From positions 62,001 through 126,000 of the forward strand of contig NZ_JXYA01000026.1 in the NCBI RefSeq assembly GCF_000967655.1: 64,000 nt of DNA. Direction: 5' to 3'. The position numbers and the translations under genes are program-made. Position 1 is the stretch's first letter. Each line of letters opens with the position of its first letter. This DNA comes from Pseudoalteromonas rubra. GTDB lineage: Bacteria; Pseudomonadota; Gammaproteobacteria; Enterobacterales; Alteromonadaceae. Shown here piece after piece: positions 34,614 through 44,948 of this stretch. The notes beneath the pieces were generated by a model that saw only the letters and a program-made list of their open reading frames with translations, was not told the DNA's origin and made no database searches.

Positions 34614-35945
34614 ATGGAACAGACTCAAACATCGATTAACATACAGCCACCAAACGGCCCTATTCGGGTATTATGCCTGGACGATGAGCCTGGCGTTTTG
34701 AAAGTGCTCAAAAGAACATTACGCATGTCTGGCATGCAGGTTGCGGTATTTGAATGCGGCGAACTCGCTTTAAAAGCGCTGAGTGATGATGAATTTGAAG
34801 TGATCATTTCAGATATGAGAATGCCTGAAATGGATGGCGTTGAATTCCTGACCAAAGCGAGACAAGTATCACCGCAGTCGCAACGTGTTTTGTTATCGGG
34901 CTATGCGGACATGGACTCTACAATTGCAGCCATTAATGAAGGCGGGATCCACAACTTTTTGCAAAAGCCCTGGCAAAATGAAACCCTGGTCCACATCATC
35001 AAAGATGCAGCAGAAAAATATCGTCTCAAGCAATACACCCAGGCACTTCAGGCAGAGATCAGTAAACAAAATGAACAACTGAAAATACTTAACGGCAACC
35101 TTGAAGAATTGGTGGAAAAGCGCACGACCCAGATCCGCACGGTACTGCGTCAGCTTGAAACCGCAAACAAGCGAGAGCAAGATGAACACAGAGCGACCGT
35201 TGAGCTACTATATAACTTCATTAACGCAAATCCCTATATAGATGCGGGCATGGCCAAACAAATAGCACAGCTATGTGGCTCTGTTGCCCATGAGCTTGGC
35301 TTGAGTGAAAGGGTCGTACAGCTTACCCGAATGGCCGGTTATCTGTCACAGGTTGGCCTGCTTGCCATGGACCCGGCTTTGTACAATCAACCCATTGAGA
35401 ATCTCAGCCCGCAACAACGTAAGTTGTTTTTTACCCATCCTGCCACTGCGCAACTCATGCTGATGCCGGCACAGCACCTCAGTGACGTTGGAGAAGCCAT
35501 CTACCACCAGTTTGAGAAATACAACGGTCAGGGCATACCCAAAGGCCTAAAAGGTAAGGACATTCCCATCGGTGCGCACATTCTTGCCGCAGTCAGGGAT
35601 TATGTAGAGCACCTGTTAAAGAACAAAGATGCCAAAAGTGAGCAGCGGACACACGCGCTTGAGATGATAAAGATGTACAGCGGCTCCTTTTACCACCCAA
35701 AGGTGGTCTCTGCTTTGGAGGTAGCCGTTCAATCCGACGCTCAGGGCGCTGAGCAGGTAGGTTCATTGAATATCATTAATGCGCAAGCACTGGAACCTGG
35801 AATGGAGTTAGGTCTGGCTATACACAGTCATAAAGGGATCATGCTGTTACCTAAGGGGCATGTTTTCACACCAGCAACCATAGCTAAGCTACAACAGCTC
35901 GAGTCGCAAAAACCTACCCCGTTTCGGATCCTGATTAAGACCTAG
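34614..35945 (+). CDS. Response regulator with degenerate HD-GYP domain (HnoD-like)
   Basis: ATG 34614 is preferred over TTG 34611; no good ribosome site is visible. The receiver domain (about 16-135) is intact with Asp23/Asp24, phospho-acceptor Asp67 and Lys118. A coiled-coil (about 145-190) leads to an HD-GYP domain (about 195-345). There the HD pair is replaced by LSQVGLL, the first metal His is missing and GYP has become GIP, in [18 protein letters not shown]. It is therefore unlikely to hydrolyse c-di-GMP. The closest described analogue is Shewanella HnoD, which inhibits the active phosphodiesterase HnoB when unphosphorylated. No HnoB lies in the window. Its stop overlaps that of the convergent chemoreceptor by four bases. 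Confidence 0.9.
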   Translation: MEQTQTSINIQPPNGPIRVLCLDDEPGVLKVLKRTLRMSGMQVAVFECGELALKALSDDEFEVIISDMRMPEMDGVEFLTKARQVSPQSQRVLLSGYADMDSTIAAINEGGIHNFLQKPWQNETLVHIIKDAAEKYRLKQYTQALQAEISKQNEQLKILNGNLEELVEKRTTQIRTVLRQLETANKREQDEHRATVELLYNFINANPYIDAGMAKQIAQLCGSVAHELGLSERVVQLTRMAGYLSQVGLLAMDPALYNQPIENLSPQQRKLFFTHPATAQLMLMPAQHLSDVGEAIYHQFEKYNGQGIPKGLKGKDIPIGAHILAAVRDYVEHLLKNKDAKSEQRTHALEMIKMYSGSFYHPKVVSALEVAVQSDAQGAEQVGSLNIINAQALEPGMELGLAIHSHKGIMLLPKGHVFTPATIAKLQQLESQKPTPFRILIKT

Positions 35946-37492
35946 CGCTTAAACCTCACCACCAGCTCATACATGTCATTGGCAACCGTTGTCAGCTCTT
36001 CACTGATAACATGCATTTCATTAGAGCTGCTGACGCTAGTATTGGCAAGCGTTGCAATACTTACCACCTGCTGATTAATGTCTTCGGATACGGCTGCCTG
36101 CTCTTCCACAGCAGTGGCAATTTGCATGCTACTTGCGCTTATTTTTTCAATCAGCTGATAGATGCCCTCTAATTTGGTAGAAGATCGTGAGAGCTGCTCA
36201 ATGCCCTGCCTTGATTCATCTTCACCACGCTGGGCGATGAATTCGGCATTCTGTGAGCTTTGCGTTAGCTGATCAATAATCGCATGGATCTCTTTGGTTG
36301 ACTCCTGCGTACGTTGAGCCAGATGGCGCACCTCGTCGGCAACCACAGCAAAGCCGCGCCCTTGCTCTCCGGCTCTGGCCGCCTCTATCGCGGCGTTGAG
36401 TGCCAGCAAGTTAGTTTGCTCTGCTATCTGCTCAATGATCTGCGCGGCTTCCGCAATTTTTGACGTTTGTTTTGCAACGCCCAGCACAGAATCCTTAATA
36501 TCAACCACGGTTGCCCCTAAGCTTTCAATGGAAGCCCGGGTTTCTTCTGAGCTACGTGCACTTTCCTGAGCCAGTACCAACACCCCTTTGGCATCTTCTG
36601 AACTGGCCTGCACACTTTGTGATACCTCGTTGATTGTCGTTGCCATTTCATTCATCGCTGTCGCAACCAGCTTAGTTTCAAGTTGCTGTTTGGTCAGGCA
36701 CTGAGTGGTTTCGATACTTTTAACGTTACTCTCTTGCGCACCGCTCGCCACCCCTTTAGCTGCAAATTCAATACGCGTGATAATGGTATCCAGATGAGAG
36801 CGCTCACTGAGCAGTTTGACATGCAGCTGTGCCATCTTGCCACTCCAGGGTGAGTATACCTGCGTGGCGATGTCATCACAGAAACTATGAGACATCTCTT
36901 TATCTAGTCGTCCCAGCTGCTCATTATCCCGATAGGTGTTGTAGGCAAATAGTGCCAGCGTGTTGGCAATCAACCAGCCAAAGCCAAGTGTTTCACTTAC
37001 AGATACATAAAGTAAAATCGCACTCAGCACAGCGACTGAAGGCCAGATTGAGCGTAACTTTGGTAACTTGATTGAGTCTCGCTGGCCTGACTTAACGCGT
37101 TTATACAGCGCTTCTGCGCGCTCAACACTTGCTCTGTCAGGACAGCTGCGTACTGACTCATAGCCCACGATTTTGCCGCCTTCTGTCATCGGTGTGACAT
37201 AAGCATTTACCCAATAGTGGTCGCCATTTTTACAGCGGTTTTTCACCAAGCCCATCCAGGGTTTGCCGGCTTTTAACTGATCCCACATGGTCTTAAACGC
37301 CACCTCTGGCATATCCGGGTGGCGCACCAGATTGTGCGGTTGGCCAATCAGTTCATCTTTGGCATATCCACTGACTTCAACAAAGTGTTCATTGCAGTCC
37401 AGGATGGTCCCTTTCAGATCGGTCACTGAAATAAGTCGGGTGTCTGCGGAAAAGCGCTTTTCCTGATTAGTGACGGGGTGATTTAATCGCAT
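35942..37492 (-). CDS. Aer-like PAS chemoreceptor
   Basis: 516 residues. An N-terminal PAS domain (about 18-125) contains [27 protein letters not shown] and [17 protein letters not shown], which are signatures of the Aer FAD-binding PAS. Two adjacent membrane helices (about 150-185) and a signalling domain with tip [20 protein letters not shown] follow. Aer proteins sense cellular redox state and steer energy taxis. It abuts the HnoD-like gene tail to tail. Confidence 0.93.
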   Translation of the reverse strand: MRLNHPVTNQEKRFSADTRLISVTDLKGTILDCNEHFVEVSGYAKDELIGQPHNLVRHPDMPEVAFKTMWDQLKAGKPWMGLVKNRCKNGDHYWVNAYVTPMTEGGKIVGYESVRSCPDRASVERAEALYKRVKSGQRDSIKLPKLRSIWPSVAVLSAILLYVSVSETLGFGWLIANTLALFAYNTYRDNEQLGRLDKEMSHSFCDDIATQVYSPWSGKMAQLHVKLLSERSHLDTIITRIEFAAKGVASGAQESNVKSIETTQCLTKQQLETKLVATAMNEMATTINEVSQSVQASSEDAKGVLVLAQESARSSEETRASIESLGATVVDIKDSVLGVAKQTSKIAEAAQIIEQIAEQTNLLALNAAIEAARAGEQGRGFAVVADEVRHLAQRTQESTKEIHAIIDQLTQSSQNAEFIAQRGEDESRQGIEQLSRSSTKLEGIYQLIEKISASSMQIATAVEEQAAVSEDINQQVVSIATLANTSVSSSNEMHVISEELTTVANDMYELVVRFKR

Positions 37493-37711
37493 CTTAAAAC
37501 TCGAATTCTGTGCTGTAAATTGCTTCGGCGGAGCGAGAAAATACGACTAATGCGCTGTTTTTGCAACAACAAATCTATATTTTGCCAATTTTTTAAGACA
37601 AAATAACGAGATCCTATCCTACATCAAGCTCGTACAACCAAAAATCGTTTTTTCACTCTGGCCTTTTATGTAAAATAGCGAGGCTAAGAGAACACACCAA
37701 AGGAGCCGTGA

Positions 37712-38734
37712 GTGCCAAAGCTTTCTGCCATTACTGATAATCCGCACGAGAACAGATTTAATGAAAAAATCGGTGTTCTGGTTACTAACCTGGGCAGCCC
37801 TGACGCCCCAAATGCACCCGCACTAAGAAACTATTTGCGAGAGTTTTTATCTGATCCTCGCATAGTGGAGCTGCCAAGAGCACTTTGGTGGTTAATACTG
37901 CACGGCGTCATCCTCAGAGTAAGACCCAGTCGCTCTGCAAAGGCCTACGCCAGTATCTGGACCGAGCAAGGCTCACCACTGGTGCAAATTACACAAGATC
38001 AGTGTAGTAAGCTCAGCGCATTACTGAAAGAACAAAACTACGATAATGTCGAAGTCGTTATGGCAATGCGTTATGGTAATCCTTCAATCAAAAGTGGCCT
38101 TGAAGCGCTTCGCGCAAAAGGGATCACTAACATCGTTGTGTTCCCGCTTTATCCACAATATTCCAGCGCAACCACAGGCTCAACATTTGACGCCATCGCA
38201 AATGTATTAAAAACATGGCGCTGGGTGCCTAGCCTGAGCTTCATCAATGGCTATCATAAACAGCCAAGCTATGTCACAGCACTGGCTAATTCAGTACAGG
38301 AACACATCGACAAGCACGGCCTGCCAGAAAAACTGTTATTTTCTTACCACGGCACACCTAAACGATTCCTGGACAATGGCGATCCGTATCATTGTTTTTG
38401 CCATCAAACAACCCGACTGGTCTGCGAGCAGCTCAAGCTAGATAAAGACAAAGTGATGACGACTTTCCAAAGTCGCTTTGGCCGTGAAGAATGGCTTCAG
38501 CCTTACACCGACGTCACTCTGAAAGAGTTGGCATCGAAGGGCGTTAAGGAAGTGGCTATCCTCAGCCCGGCATTTAGCGCCGACTGCCTGGAAACACTTG
38601 AAGAGTTAGAAGAAGAAAATCGTGACTACTTTATGGAAGCTGGCGGTGAAACTTACCATTATATTCCGGCTCTGAATGACAGAGACGATCACCTCCAAGC
38701 CCTATTTGACGTACTCAAACCATATCTGAGATAA
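37712..38734 (+). CDS. hemH: Ferrochelatase
   Basis: GTG 37712 is the start, with AGGAG 6 bases upstream. 340 residues. VLVTNLGSPDAPNAPALRNYLREFLSDPRIV, YGNPSIKSGL, FPLYPQYSSATTG, FSYHGTPKRFL and FQSRFGREEWLQPYT cover the family, including the catalytic His in SYHGTP. It inserts Fe2+ into protoporphyrin IX in the last step of protoheme synthesis. Monocistronic with a strong terminator. Its nearness to heme-based H-NOX and Aer genes may be chance. Confidence 0.96.
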   Translation: MPKLSAITDNPHENRFNEKIGVLVTNLGSPDAPNAPALRNYLREFLSDPRIVELPRALWWLILHGVILRVRPSRSAKAYASIWTEQGSPLVQITQDQCSKLSALLKEQNYDNVEVVMAMRYGNPSIKSGLEALRAKGITNIVVFPLYPQYSSATTGSTFDAIANVLKTWRWVPSLSFINGYHKQPSYVTALANSVQEHIDKHGLPEKLLFSYHGTPKRFLDNGDPYHCFCHQTTRLVCEQLKLDKDKVMTTFQSRFGREEWLQPYTDVTLKELASKGVKEVAILSPAFSADCLETLEELEEENRDYFMEAGGETYHYIPALNDRDDHLQALFDVLKPYLR

Positions 38735-38742
38735 GTACAATA

Positions 38743-38773
38743 AAAAAGGGGCCTACTTCTGTGGCCCCTTTTT
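38743..38773. terminator. Bidirectional terminator between hemH and GGDEF-EAL gene
   Basis: An 11-pair stem AAAAAGGGGCC / GGCCCCTTTTT with a 9-base loop. It serves the convergent genes on both sides. Confidence 0.9.
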
Positions 38774-38775
38774 AT

Positions 38776-41346
38776 TTAGTGTTGTTGAGTAGATTTACTT
38801 ATATATATCAGCTCATCGTTAAATACCTGACCAGAATTAAACTCCTGCAATAGTCTCAAGCTGGCTGAAAGCGGTTGGGCCGGGCTGTAGTAGAAGCCCT
38901 GTATATGATTACACCCAAGCTGTTCAAGCATGGCAAGCTGACTCTGAGACTCCACCCCTTCGGCAATCACTTTAATGCCCAGCTCATCGGCTAAATTAAG
39001 CAGACAGTTGATCATCACTTTTTTATTTTTGTCTGCCATCAGGCTGTCTACAAAAGACTTATCGATTTTCAGATAATCTACCTGATTTTCAATTAAGTGG
39101 CTAAGTGACGAGTATCCGGTACAGAAATCATCCAGTGCTATCTTCACCCCTTGCTCTCTGAGCTTAGACAGTAACTCCCAGGTATAACGGTTCGTTGCCA
39201 TGGACTCAGTTACTTCAAGTGTCACTTTGTCAAAGGGTACCTCTGCGCTGCTGATGGCTTGCGTTACCAGCTTAAACTGGTCGTTACTGGTTTTAAATTC
39301 ATTGACCGAGCGATTGATTGAAATACTGACATCTTCATACCCGTGCAAGTGCATCTCTTTAAGATCCTGACACGCTTTTTCCAGTACAAATTGGCCTATC
39401 AGATGGATCAATCCAAACTCCTCTGCAATGGGAATAAAGGTGCCTGGCGATATCATCCCCTGCTCATCGTCAAACCACCTGACAAGCGCCTCAAATTTCA
39501 CGATTTTTCTGCGCTGTACGTCGACGATGGGCTGGTAGTACACGGTTAACAGGTTAGATTTAAGCGCCGCTTTGAGTTTGTCCTTGAGCTTAATTTTGTT
39601 CAGGTAAGCATTTTGGATAGCCGCATTGTGCAGAGCAACATGGCCCCGATGGGTTTTCTTAGCGCTTTCCAGTGCATGTGCCGCATTACGAATAAACTTA
39701 GCGGCCGTGATCCGCCCCCTATTCTCAAGCTGCGCGATACCTGTGCTTGCGCTGAGCTCAACGGTTAAGTCATTAAAAACATAGGGCTGTTTAATTTTGT
39801 CACTGAGTTTTTTAGCTACCTGCAAGGCACTTTTAACATCTGTGTTATCCAGCAGGATGGCAAATTCGTCGCCCCCATAACGGGAGATGGTGTCTTTTTC
39901 TCTGATCCCATTTCGCAGCCTCTTTGCGACAGAAACCAGTACTTTGTCGCCGATTTCCGGCCCGTAAATATCGTTGACCTCTTTAAAGTGATCAAGACCG
40001 ATAAACAACAAAGAACACGGCGTATGCATACTGCGGCTGGCGGATATTTTTTCTTCTACAATGTCGATAAAACAACGACGATTTAATAACGCAGTCAGAG
40101 GCTCATGATTGGCGTAAAACATGAGCTGCGCTTCATTGCGTTTCCATTCAGTAATGTCACGGAATATAGCAACGTAGTTAACGATTTCACCTTGCTCGTC
40201 TTTCACCAGGCTGAGTGTTAACTCCTCGGGGAAAATTTGCCCGTTCTTGCGACGGTTGAATATCTCTCCTTTCCAGCAACCGGCACTCATCAGGCTGTTC
40301 CACATTTGGTGATAAAAGTCTCCACTGTGTTGCCCTGATGACAGTACTGACGGATCGCGCCCCATCAGCTCGTGGCCGGTATACCCGGTTAAACGCTCGA
40401 ACGCCCTGTTGACCATAATGATTTTATTATCGCCATCGGTGATCATAATGGCTTCGGTGGCATGTTCGAACACTACATTAGTTAGTTCGAGCTGTTTATT
40501 CAGTGAATAAATATAAGAGACATCCTGAACAGTGGCACTGAAAACGCGCTCATCACGTTGCTCCTCGCACTGTTCAACCCGGCCGATAATACGATAGAGA
40601 CCACGCAGGTTGGTACGTTTTTTATGGGCAACATTGACATCGATATAATCGAGGTGACCGGTGCGAAGCTTCTGGATAATAACCCTGAGCCGCTTTTGAT
40701 CTGCTTCCGTTAAACAATCTGTGAAATCATCCAGAGTGAGTGTTTCTTCGCGGTGCTGCAACAGGCGGCGCATTTCGTGACTGAACACATGTTTGTCCCG
40801 GCTAATATTCCAAGTCCAGGAACTTAATTTCGCGATCCGCTCACCTTTTGCAAGCTGCTTGACCAATATTTGCTGTGCCGCCATTTCGAGGTTGTGGTTC
40901 AGTTCAGCGCCGACCAGCAAGCTAAGTTCGCGGAACCAGTGGCGGTCCTCTTCACTCACGACAACTTTTTCATCAAACAAGCAGACCATAATACCAATTG
41001 GTTTATGATCCAATGCACGCAGGGTTACGCCAAGATACCCGTCGATATCGAATATCTTGAGGATCTCATCTTCCGCATACATCTGCTGCAAGTTACAACT
41101 AATGGAACATACACCCTGGCTGGTTTTGGCATCGTTACAAGGGGTGCCTTCAAGATCATAGATAATGTCATTTGACCTTTTGCCATCTACTGAGTAGGCG
41201 ACCGTTTTAACCCGGGTATCCGCATCGATAAATTTACCAATCAAACAATGAGCCGGTTTGAATTTCTCATAGATCAAATCGAGCGCCAGTTCATAGCGCG
41301 CCTCACTACTACATAGATTGTAAAATGTACTGAATGAAAAAGTCAT
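38776..41346 (-). CDS. GAF/PAS sensor with GGDEF and EAL domains
   Basis: 856 residues, cytoplasmic. Order: GAF-like domain (about 5-155, with conserved CNDAKTSQGVCSISC), PAS_3-like (about 170-280), PAS (about 290-405), GGDEF (about 410-570) with intact YGGDEF, and EAL (about 590-840) with intact FEALVRW, DDFCTGYSSLS and KIDKSFVDSL. Both catalytic motifs are complete, so it may be bifunctional in c-di-GMP synthesis and breakdown. Monocistronic. Confidence 0.93.
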   Translation of the reverse strand: MTFSFSTFYNLCSSEARYELALDLIYEKFKPAHCLIGKFIDADTRVKTVAYSVDGKRSNDIIYDLEGTPCNDAKTSQGVCSISCNLQQMYAEDEILKIFDIDGYLGVTLRALDHKPIGIMVCLFDEKVVVSEEDRHWFRELSLLVGAELNHNLEMAAQQILVKQLAKGERIAKLSSWTWNISRDKHVFSHEMRRLLQHREETLTLDDFTDCLTEADQKRLRVIIQKLRTGHLDYIDVNVAHKKRTNLRGLYRIIGRVEQCEEQRDERVFSATVQDVSYIYSLNKQLELTNVVFEHATEAIMITDGDNKIIMVNRAFERLTGYTGHELMGRDPSVLSSGQHSGDFYHQMWNSLMSAGCWKGEIFNRRKNGQIFPEELTLSLVKDEQGEIVNYVAIFRDITEWKRNEAQLMFYANHEPLTALLNRRCFIDIVEEKISASRSMHTPCSLLFIGLDHFKEVNDIYGPEIGDKVLVSVAKRLRNGIREKDTISRYGGDEFAILLDNTDVKSALQVAKKLSDKIKQPYVFNDLTVELSASTGIAQLENRGRITAAKFIRNAAHALESAKKTHRGHVALHNAAIQNAYLNKIKLKDKLKAALKSNLLTVYYQPIVDVQRRKIVKFEALVRWFDDEQGMISPGTFIPIAEEFGLIHLIGQFVLEKACQDLKEMHLHGYEDVSISINRSVNEFKTSNDQFKLVTQAISSAEVPFDKVTLEVTESMATNRYTWELLSKLREQGVKIALDDFCTGYSSLSHLIENQVDYLKIDKSFVDSLMADKNKKVMINCLLNLADELGIKVIAEGVESQSQLAMLEQLGCNHIQGFYYSPAQPLSASLRLLQEFNSGQVFNDELIYISKSTQQH

Positions 41347-41618
41347 TATTCGGCTAAGTTCTTATATTTTATTGTTTTCAATATCAACAGGTATTTTAAC
41401 AAATTGCAATGATAGAATTAAAAGCAGTCTTATTCTCGATACAGATCAATAAACCGAACTTTATTCTGAGCACCGTCAATCCCTGCGCTACTTTCAGTAA
41501 GATGAGATGATGATACCTCACCGTACTGAACAGCCATATGATAATATTCATATCACAACACAGTATCAGGTTCAAATACTCCTTAACAAAACAAAATAAT
41601 GGTTAATCAGATTTTTCA

Positions 41619-43241
41619 CTAAACGGCATGCTGAGCAACATCATTGTTAGCGGCATGTACACTGTGCTTAGCCTGGCAAGTTTGATTGCGACCTTTGTTT
41701 TTTGCCTGATAGAGCGCCTGATCTGCCATCTTCAACGTCTCCGCTATGCTCTTGCTGTGTACTGGCCAGCAGGCGATGCCAATTGATACTGTTACGGGCC
41801 TGGGTATTGGCATAGGGTATTCAGAGATAGCAATACGCAAGCGCTCCGCGATGCTCAATGCCCGGCTCGCATCAACAAAGGGCATAAAAACTAGAAATTC
41901 CTCACCACCGCTGCGACATACAAAATCATGACTGCGCGCATTTTTTTTCATGACACCTGCCAAAGCACATAGCACCTCATCGCCCACCCCATGACCAAAC
42001 TCATCGTTGATTGACTTAAAATGGTCGACATCCAGTGCTAGAACGGAAAACTGGTAGTGCATATTTTTGACGTTATCCAGCCACAGCTGCATTGCCAGGC
42101 GGTTGTTTAGCTTGGTAAGGGGATCCATTTTTCTGTCCTGCTCCAGCTCTTTGATTTCCTGACCCAACAACTCCGAGCTATTCAGGATGGCAGACTTCAG
42201 ATTTTCTGCCTCAAAGTACCAGGCAGGGGTTTGATCGATACAGCGCAAATTACCCGGACTCAATGAGCTGACACTCTGTGCCAGTTGCGCAAGTGGCCTG
42301 GCAATAACAAAACCGGCAATCAGCGTCGCGGCTAAAATGGCCAGCGCAAACGGCAAGGTAGAATACAGCACATTGGTATGCGTCTGATTGAGCTCAGCAA
42401 CGATACTGGTCAAAGCGCGTTGGCTGACAATCCCCCAACCGGTATTGCTTACCGGGGCATATCCCGCCAACATGTTTTCACCCTGACTGTTTAGCGTTTC
42501 TGTCGCACCAGATTGCCCGTTTAACACCGCGTTAATCGCTACATTATCCCCGATATATTCACCAACACGGGCGTTATCTTTGTGGTATATCAGCCGTTTA
42601 CTTTTATCTACCACATAGACATACGAATGATCCGACGCATGATGAGTGCCCAGTAGCTGATTTAAAATGGTATTACCCTGCAAGTAAATGCCACCAGCAA
42701 TAAAGCCGAGATAAGTGCCATCAGCGGCAAACAACGGGAAAGTCGGGCTGACCAATAGATTGCCCGCGGGCGAGACAAAGGGGTCAAGAATATGGGGCTG
42801 CTGTAGTTCTATCGGCAAAGATAAAGCAGGATCGAGCGTCAAGCCTTTCAGCGCAAGATTAGAAGGCTGAGCTGAAATGATCTTACGCTGCGCATCAATC
42901 ACCACCAGCGAATCAAAGCTATTGGTTTGTGTCAGTAAGCGTCCCAATTCAGCATCAATGGCCTGGCTGTCATCAAAGTGATTAGCAATATGACCGGCGC
43001 TCACCTGTAACTGGCTGTTCAACGATTGCAAAAACAGTTCAGTGACCTCAGCGAGCTTCTGCGCATATGCCTGATTGGACGCGAGTGTATCTTTAATAAA
43101 TGCGCGTTCATGTACGCGGTAACTCGCCATCAATGCGCTGTACACGGACAACACTATCCCGGCACTTACCAGTAATAATATCAGCTGTTTTAGATCCAAT
43201 TTCCAGCGATGGGTGATTTTCACACTTCCCTCCCAATACAA
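41619..43241 (-). CDS. dCache diguanylate cyclase
   Basis: 540 residues. Membrane segment 1 (about 15-40), double-Cache periplasmic sensor (about 45-285), membrane segment 2 (about 290-312), and GGDEF domain (about 370-525) with SGGEEF active site and YQAKNKGRNQ at the end. It makes c-di-GMP in response to an external ligand. A HAMP domain is not clearly visible between the membrane helix and GGDEF. The start codon is uncertain by a few residues. Confidence 0.92.
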   Translation of the reverse strand: MYWEGSVKITHRWKLDLKQLILLLVSAGIVLSVYSALMASYRVHERAFIKDTLASNQAYAQKLAEVTELFLQSLNSQLQVSAGHIANHFDDSQAIDAELGRLLTQTNSFDSLVVIDAQRKIISAQPSNLALKGLTLDPALSLPIELQQPHILDPFVSPAGNLLVSPTFPLFAADGTYLGFIAGGIYLQGNTILNQLLGTHHASDHSYVYVVDKSKRLIYHKDNARVGEYIGDNVAINAVLNGQSGATETLNSQGENMLAGYAPVSNTGWGIVSQRALTSIVAELNQTHTNVLYSTLPFALAILAATLIAGFVIARPLAQLAQSVSSLSPGNLRCIDQTPAWYFEAENLKSAILNSSELLGQEIKELEQDRKMDPLTKLNNRLAMQLWLDNVKNMHYQFSVLALDVDHFKSINDEFGHGVGDEVLCALAGVMKKNARSHDFVCRSGGEEFLVFMPFVDASRALSIAERLRIAISEYPMPIPRPVTVSIGIACWPVHSKSIAETLKMADQALYQAKNKGRNQTCQAKHSVHAANNDVAQHAV

Positions 43242-43510
43242 GCACCAACATGGCCACTTGCTTTATTGTAAATTATTGCAAGATAGAATACTTATTCTGG
43301 GTCAAATTCTCTGTGCCTAAAGTACTTACACTGCACATTCGCTGTAATATGATTGACTTGGGACCACTGAGGATGAGTAAAAGGATGAGAAACAGCGCCA
43401 GAAACCATCCTTTTTTACCAGCACTGAAAATAAAAAACATAAATTACTATCAAGTTTATGCGCTGTACTTTATAATATGGTCGATATTTAACCAAATTAG
43501 TTTTACCGAA

Positions 43511-43726
43511 ATGAAAAAGAAAGCCCGAATGAACCCACTCGTCACCCACTTTACGTTCGCCAGTATTATTTTGGCTATGTTGTGGATGTTTGTTCAGGAT
43601 AAAGACACCCTGTTGATGGGCAGCGCCCTGGTGCTGGCTTATATTGTTTGCGCACTGGCCTATCGAATGATTGCAGCGCGAGAAGCATTCAAAAACGCCA
43701 GCAAACAGTCCCACAAAAAACATTAA
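43511..43726 (+). CDS. Small two-helix membrane protein
   Basis: 72 residues from ATG 43511 (MKKKARMNPL); a second ATG at 43529 is equally possible. Two hydrophobic helices (about 13-30 and 36-56) and a basic C-terminal tail. A longer in-frame opening reaches 43250, but its extra N-terminus is not protein-like. No family recognised. Confidence 0.6.
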   Translation: MKKKARMNPLVTHFTFASIILAMLWMFVQDKDTLLMGSALVLAYIVCALAYRMIAAREAFKNASKQSHKKH

Positions 43727-43818
43727 CGTCTGACTCGATACAGGTGCCAGGATAACACTTGGCCTCTGTATTGGAGTGTGCAATCATCCGGATACACCAT
43801 TACAACAGGAACTTATAA

Positions 43819-44277
43819 ATGTATCGTCGAATGCTGCCACTCCTTTTGCTACTAGGCGGCTGCGCCTCACAACAGCCATCAGACTCAGTACAACTTTGCC
43901 AGACTCTCGTTTACGCCTATCCGGAAATACGCGACAACAGAAGCGCTGAGCAATACGCCGATTTATTCACGGATAACGCCCGCTTTAGCGTTGATAAACT
44001 GAACATCGAGCTCGATGGTAAAGCGCAGATAGTGGCGCGCTTTAACAAAGCACGCAAGAATACCACAACGGTTCATATGATGACCTCCACGCGTCAATAC
44101 CGCCAAAACACAACTCTTGCAGCAGAATCTCATTTTATTCTGCTACTTAAGAGCAAGGCGCAGCCTGATACGACAAAAATTATCAACGGCCGTTATCTCG
44201 ATACCTTCGATTACGACGAGACGCAATGTCGCTTCAGTAACAGGACTGTGCTGATTGACCGCATGGATGTCTTATAG
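43819..44277 (+). CDS. NTF2/SnoaL-like lipoprotein
   Basis: 152 residues. Lipobox LGGC (Cys15). The mature part resembles SnoaL-like/NTF2 cone folds: QLCQTLVYAYPEIRDNRSAEQYADLFTDNARF followed by HMMTSTRQYRQNTTLAAESHF and NGRYLDTFDYDETQCRFSNR. Such domains bind or turn over small molecules; the ligand is unknown. Monocistronic and tail-to-tail with a MarR gene. Confidence 0.75.
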   Translation: MYRRMLPLLLLLGGCASQQPSDSVQLCQTLVYAYPEIRDNRSAEQYADLFTDNARFSVDKLNIELDGKAQIVARFNKARKNTTTVHMMTSTRQYRQNTTLAAESHFILLLKSKAQPDTTKIINGRYLDTFDYDETQCRFSNRTVLIDRMDVL

Positions 44278-44286
44278 TTAGAACCG

Positions 44287-44886
44287 CTAGTTTTGATTGC
44301 TGCGTTTATGCCAGCGCAGCATTTCTTTATGGTCTCGTGTTACAACCAGTCCTTTAGCCTCCATTTCAGTTACTTCGTTAGCCAGTATTTCTTCTGCAGT
44401 TAATTCCAGTTTCATCAGCAAGCCGCTTAATAACGCCTTTTCGTCATCGGACATGTGGGCAGTCAACTTTTCTTCTCGTTTACGTATATGCGCCGTGACT
44501 TCCCGATACACCTTTTCCCCTGCTTGCGTCAAAGCAACAGGCTTACTTTTGCCAGACAGTTCGGTTGCACGCACCAGGTCCAGCTTTAACAGCGCATTCA
44601 CCGCACGAGTCACCGAATAGGGGTCTAGTCGAGACTGATAACTCACTTCGGCAGCCGTGACGGGCCCATACGATCCGACGTTAAGTAACACGCGTAATTC
44701 CCTGGTGTTTAGCTCTGTCAGCGAGCGGATCACCGGATCCCGGTCCAGTGATAACAGGTTACTGACCACAGCAACCTGAAATGGTACGTGCTCTATCAGG
44801 TCGAGCGCGTCTTTGCCTTCATTTGTTACTGCCAGTGCCCGCTTTCTGTTGGCAATGGCTTTTTTCATATCATTGTCACTGGACAA
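44287..44886 (-). CDS. MarR-family regulator divergent from CMD/AhpD-like gene
   Basis: Start TTG 44886, supported by AGAGG about 6 bases upstream; ATG 44868 is the alternative. 199 residues. The winged-helix core is about 60-140, with TELNTRELRVLLNVGSYGPVTAAEVSYQSRLDPYSVTRAVNALLKLDLVRATE. The 16-bp palindrome TGTTGCATATGCAACA lies in the divergent gap next to its start, so autoregulation and control of the adjacent peroxidase-like gene are likely. Confidence 0.85.
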   Translation of the reverse strand: MSSDNDMKKAIANRKRALAVTNEGKDALDLIEHVPFQVAVVSNLLSLDRDPVIRSLTELNTRELRVLLNVGSYGPVTAAEVSYQSRLDPYSVTRAVNALLKLDLVRATELSGKSKPVALTQAGEKVYREVTAHIRKREEKLTAHMSDDEKALLSGLLMKLELTAEEILANEVTEMEAKGLVVTRDHKEMLRWHKRSNQN

Positions 44887-44908
44887 TTTGTACCTCTACA
44901 CATATAGT

Positions 44909-44924
44909 TGTTGCATATGCAACA
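44909..44924. promoter_or_regulatory. MarR-type operator
   Basis: TGTTGCATATGCAACA is a perfect 16-bp palindrome in the 62-base gap between divergent genes, 22 bases from the MarR TTG and 24 bases from the CMD ATG. Confidence 0.75.
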
Positions 44925-44948
44925 TATAAAACATCAACAGGAACCAGT

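Noticed and set aside
41347..41618. c-di-GMP riboswitch upstream of the GGDEF-EAL gene
   Set aside because: No conserved riboswitch core such as the GEMM motif could be found in this gap.
43250..43510. N-terminal extension of the small membrane protein
   Set aside because: The extra 87 residues are not protein-like and cover the likely promoter; ATG 43511 or 43529 is more credible.
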